Source: Neisseriales bacterium (GTDB lineage: Bacteria; Pseudomonadota; Gammaproteobacteria; Burkholderiales; UBA11063). Taken from it: a stretch of DNA of 6,963 nt. Below the pieces are notes generated by a model. It searched no databases. It was not told the DNA's origin and saw nothing but the letters and a program-made list of their open reading frames with translations. This document shows positions 4,882-6,963 of the stretch, piece by piece; positions within the stretch are counted from its first letter, which is position 1, and each line of letters starts with the position of its first letter. The translations under genes were made by a program, and so were the position numbers. Where the stretch lies: positions 1-6,963 of the forward strand of contig DPRZ01000149.1 in assembly GCA_003538525.1 (NCBI GenBank). Reading direction: 5' to 3'.

Positions 4882-6963
4882 TCATCTTACGCACTGCTCT
4901 AGCTGATTTAAAATAAATTCTGCATTATAGAGTTTTGCGGCTAAATTGACTGATTTGACCTGCCAGATTAATTTATTTTTACCATCGTACTTACAGGTTT
5001 TGAGCTGCTGCATCAACAACACAATTTGCAATGGTTCAACGGGTGGTTTATCAATAAATAGCAGATTAAGCGTGGCATTACTCACATCCAATTTTTGAAT
5101 ACCAAATTTACACGCGGTAATACGCAACTGGTGCAACGCAATTAATGTGCGCACCGCCTCAGGTGGCAAACCATAATTATCAATGATGTCTTGATAAACT
5201 AAGTCTAACTGCTCAGTATTTTCAGCTTTAGCTAAGCGTTTATAATAAATCAAACGTTCATGAATATTCGGGCAATACTCAATCGGTAAAATCGCCGTGA
5301 CATTTAAATTTACATCACAATAAGTTTCGCTTGCTGCAAACATATCGCCGATTTTTTCGCCAGCTTTGAGCTTTTTAATGGCTTTTTTAAGCATTTCGCT
5401 GTATAAGGTCAAACCAACTTCTTTGATATTACCCGCTTGATTATCCCCTAAAATCTCACCTGCTCCACGAATTTCCAAATCATGAATTGCAAGATTAAAC
5501 CCAGCACCTAATTCACTGGTTGCCATAATTGCATCCAAGCGTTTTTCAGCATCCTTGGTGGTGCGCTCAGGCACTAACAAGTAACAGTAAGCTTGATGAT
5601 GCGAGCGCCCGACGCGACCACGTAATTGATGGAGTTGTGCCAGACCAAATTTATCCGCCCGATAAATTAAAATCGTATTCGCATTTGGAATATCAATTCC
5701 AGTTTCGATAATCGTTGAACATAGTAATAAATTATAGCGTTGATGCACAAAATCTTTAATTGTTTGCTCTAGTTCGTGTTCCGGCATTTGACCATGCGCA
5801 ATCGCAATCCGTAGCTCTGGAATTAATTCAGTAAGCCGATTATACATATGTTCAATTGACGCTACATCGTTATACAAGAAAAACACTTGTCCACCACGGC
5901 GAATTTCACGCAAAATGGCTTCTTGAATAATCGCATTATCATCAGCAACAATCAAGGTATTTACAGCCAAGCGGCGCGACGGTGCTGTGGCAATAATCGA
6001 AAAATCACGCAGACCATCCAATGCCATTGATAAAGTCCGTGGAATCGGGGTCGCCGTCATGGTTAAGACATCAACATTCTGGCGCATTTTTTTAAGCTTC
6101 TCTTTTTGTTTGACCCCAAAACGATGTTCTTCATCAATGATTACCAAGCCTAATTTGGCAAATCTAATGTCATCCTGAATTAAGCGATGAGTGCCAACAA
6201 TAATATCAACCTTACCCTCACTCAGTAACATTAAAGTTTGATTAATTTCTTTCTTCGAGCGAAAGCGCGAAACTTCGGCAATATTTAACGCAAATCCCGC
6301 AAAACGATTAACTAAATTTTGATAGAGTTGTTCAGTCAGTAACGTAGTTGGGGCTAAGATTGCGACTTGATAACCATTCATCGCTACCACAAACGCAGCG
6401 CGCATCGCAACTTCGGTTTTACCAAAACCAACATCACCACAGACTAAGCGATCCATCGGTTTTGCACTATTTAAATCGCTAATTAACGCATCAAAACTAT
6501 TTTGCTGATCCTGCGTTGGTTCATAGCCAAAACTTTGCGCAAATTCAGGATATTCAGCAGGTAATGGAATCGAATTACCCTGCTGAATTTCACGCTGGGC
6601 ATACAACTCCAATAATTCTGCCGCAATATCATTAACCTTTTGTTCGGCTTTAGCTTTAATTTTATCCCATTGCTTGGTACCAAGATTGGTTAACTCAACA
6701 TTCGCCCCTTCCAAATGCGAATAGCGACTAATTAAGTGTAAATTTTGCACGGGAATATATAATTTTGAATTATTTTGATATTCCAACTCAATCATTTCAT
6801 ATTCCATCTCACCGATGGTTTGCAAGCTTAAACCGCTATAACGTCCAACGCCGTGATTAATGTGCACCACAAAATCGCCAACTTTAATTTCAGCCAGGTC
6901 ACGAACCATGAAATCATTATCAACTTGAGTTGCCGATTGACCTTTACGCTTACGGCGCTGAGT
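4882..6963 (-). CDS. mfd: Transcription-repair coupling factor Mfd, C-terminal part (5' end outside window)
   Basis: The frame is open to the right edge, giving about 693 residues of a protein usually near 1,150. Mfd is a cytoplasmic DNA translocase that pushes stalled RNA polymerase off damaged DNA and recruits UvrA. Counting from the Met at 6909: the CarD-like RNA polymerase interaction domain covers about 1-65 (GDFVVHINHGVGRY, KLYIPVQNLHLISRY); the helicase core has Walker A GDVGFGKTE (158-166), DEEHRFG (259-265), TATPIPR (285-291), STIIETGIDIPNANT (398-412) and QLRGRVGR (428-435); then the translocation motif region with DLEIRGAGEILGDNQAG (477-493) and the C-terminal TRCF domain to 675. 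All ATPase motifs are intact. The 18 residues before that Met are a basic linker (QRRKRKGQ). The N-terminal UvrB-like, UvrA-binding part is outside the window, so the Met at 6909 is internal, not the true start. It converges with the pilin-like gene. Confidence 0.97.
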   Translation of the reverse strand, partial: TQRRKRKGQSATQVDNDFMVRDLAEIKVGDFVVHINHGVGRYSGLSLQTIGEMEYEMIELEYQNNSKLYIPVQNLHLISRYSHLEGANVELTNLGTKQWDKIKAKAEQKVNDIAAELLELYAQREIQQGNSIPLPAEYPEFAQSFGYEPTQDQQNSFDALISDLNSAKPMDRLVCGDVGFGKTEVAMRAAFVVAMNGYQVAILAPTTLLTEQLYQNLVNRFAGFALNIAEVSRFRSKKEINQTLMLLSEGKVDIIVGTHRLIQDDIRFAKLGLVIIDEEHRFGVKQKEKLKKMRQNVDVLTMTATPIPRTLSMALDGLRDFSIIATAPSRRLAVNTLIVADDNAIIQEAILREIRRGGQVFFLYNDVASIEHMYNRLTELIPELRIAIAHGQMPEHELEQTIKDFVHQRYNLLLCSTIIETGIDIPNANTILIYRADKFGLAQLHQLRGRVGRSHHQAYCYLLVPERTTKDAEKRLDAIMATSELGAGFNLAIHDLEIRGAGEILGDNQAGNIKEVGLTLYSEMLKKAIKKLKAGEKIGDMFAASETYCDVNLNVTAILPIEYCPNIHERLIYYKRLAKAENTEQLDLVYQDIIDNYGLPPEAVRTLIALHQLRITACKFGIQKLDVSNATLNLLFIDKPPVEPLQIVLLMQQLKTCKYDGKNKLIWQVKSVNLAAKLYNAEFILNQLEQCVR

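Noticed and set aside
5529..5711. Plus-strand open frame within mfd
   Set aside because: It lies opposite the conserved helicase motifs of mfd; shadow frame.
6123..6133. DEEH in place of DEEQ in the Mfd Walker B motif
   Set aside because: DEEHRFG is the usual form in proteobacterial Mfd, including E. coli as I remember it; not unusual.
5987..6178. Plus-strand open frame within mfd
   Set aside because: Antisense shadow of the TATPIPR and DEEH region of mfd.
6483..6683. Second minus-strand frame within mfd
   Set aside because: Overlaps the intact mfd frame, which carries all the conserved residues.
1..6963. Neisseria-type DNA uptake sequences (GCCGTCTGAA and close variants)
   Set aside because: Looked for because of the Neisseriales-like proteins; no copy was seen by eye.
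1..6963. CRISPR arrays, insertion sequences, tRNA or rRNA genes
   Set aside because: No regularly spaced repeats, transposase-like protein, terminal repeats or cloverleaf signatures were seen.

Overview
The window looks like core chromosome of an AT-rich (by eye mid-30s % GC) proteobacterium. The L13, S9 and MetK proteins read most like those of Betaproteobacteria, Neisseriales in particular (for example the [10 protein letters not shown] stretch of L13, the [15 protein letters not shown] start of S9 and the long conserved blocks of MetK). This placement comes from remembered family patterns, not from a search.

Layout, left to right. (1) On the + strand, the 3' end of a gene for a YSC84/SYLF-domain protein enters from the left edge. 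(2) After about 270 bp of AT-rich spacer with one clear stem-loop comes a minus-strand gene for an unrecognised protein with one N-terminal membrane helix. (3) Next on the minus strand is metK, S-adenosylmethionine synthetase, complete. (4) About 410 bp without a convincing gene holds the metK 5' region and the terminator of the next operon. (5) The minus-strand rplM-rpsI operon (ribosomal proteins L13 and S9) is complete, with a recognisable promoter, a leader hairpin, tightly coupled cistrons and a strong intrinsic terminator. (6) Divergent from rplM, on the + strand, is a gene for a type IV pilin-like protein that lacks the usual prepilin peptidase motif. (7) Convergent with it, on the minus strand, is the C-terminal ~693 residues of mfd (transcription-repair coupling factor), running off the right edge.

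Most genes are housekeeping: methyl-donor synthesis, ribosome assembly and transcription-coupled repair. The SYLF protein, the single-helix protein and the pilin-like protein are the accessory or envelope-associated members. No mobile element, CRISPR array, tRNA or rRNA is visible. The item most worth a second look is the pilin-like gene: its globular part has the pilin C-terminal pattern (paired cysteines, W-x-C ... YLP-x-x-C), but its N-terminus is a basic tail followed by a plain hydrophobic helix with no GFTLIE-type cleavage site. I do not see a multi-gene undescribed system here.
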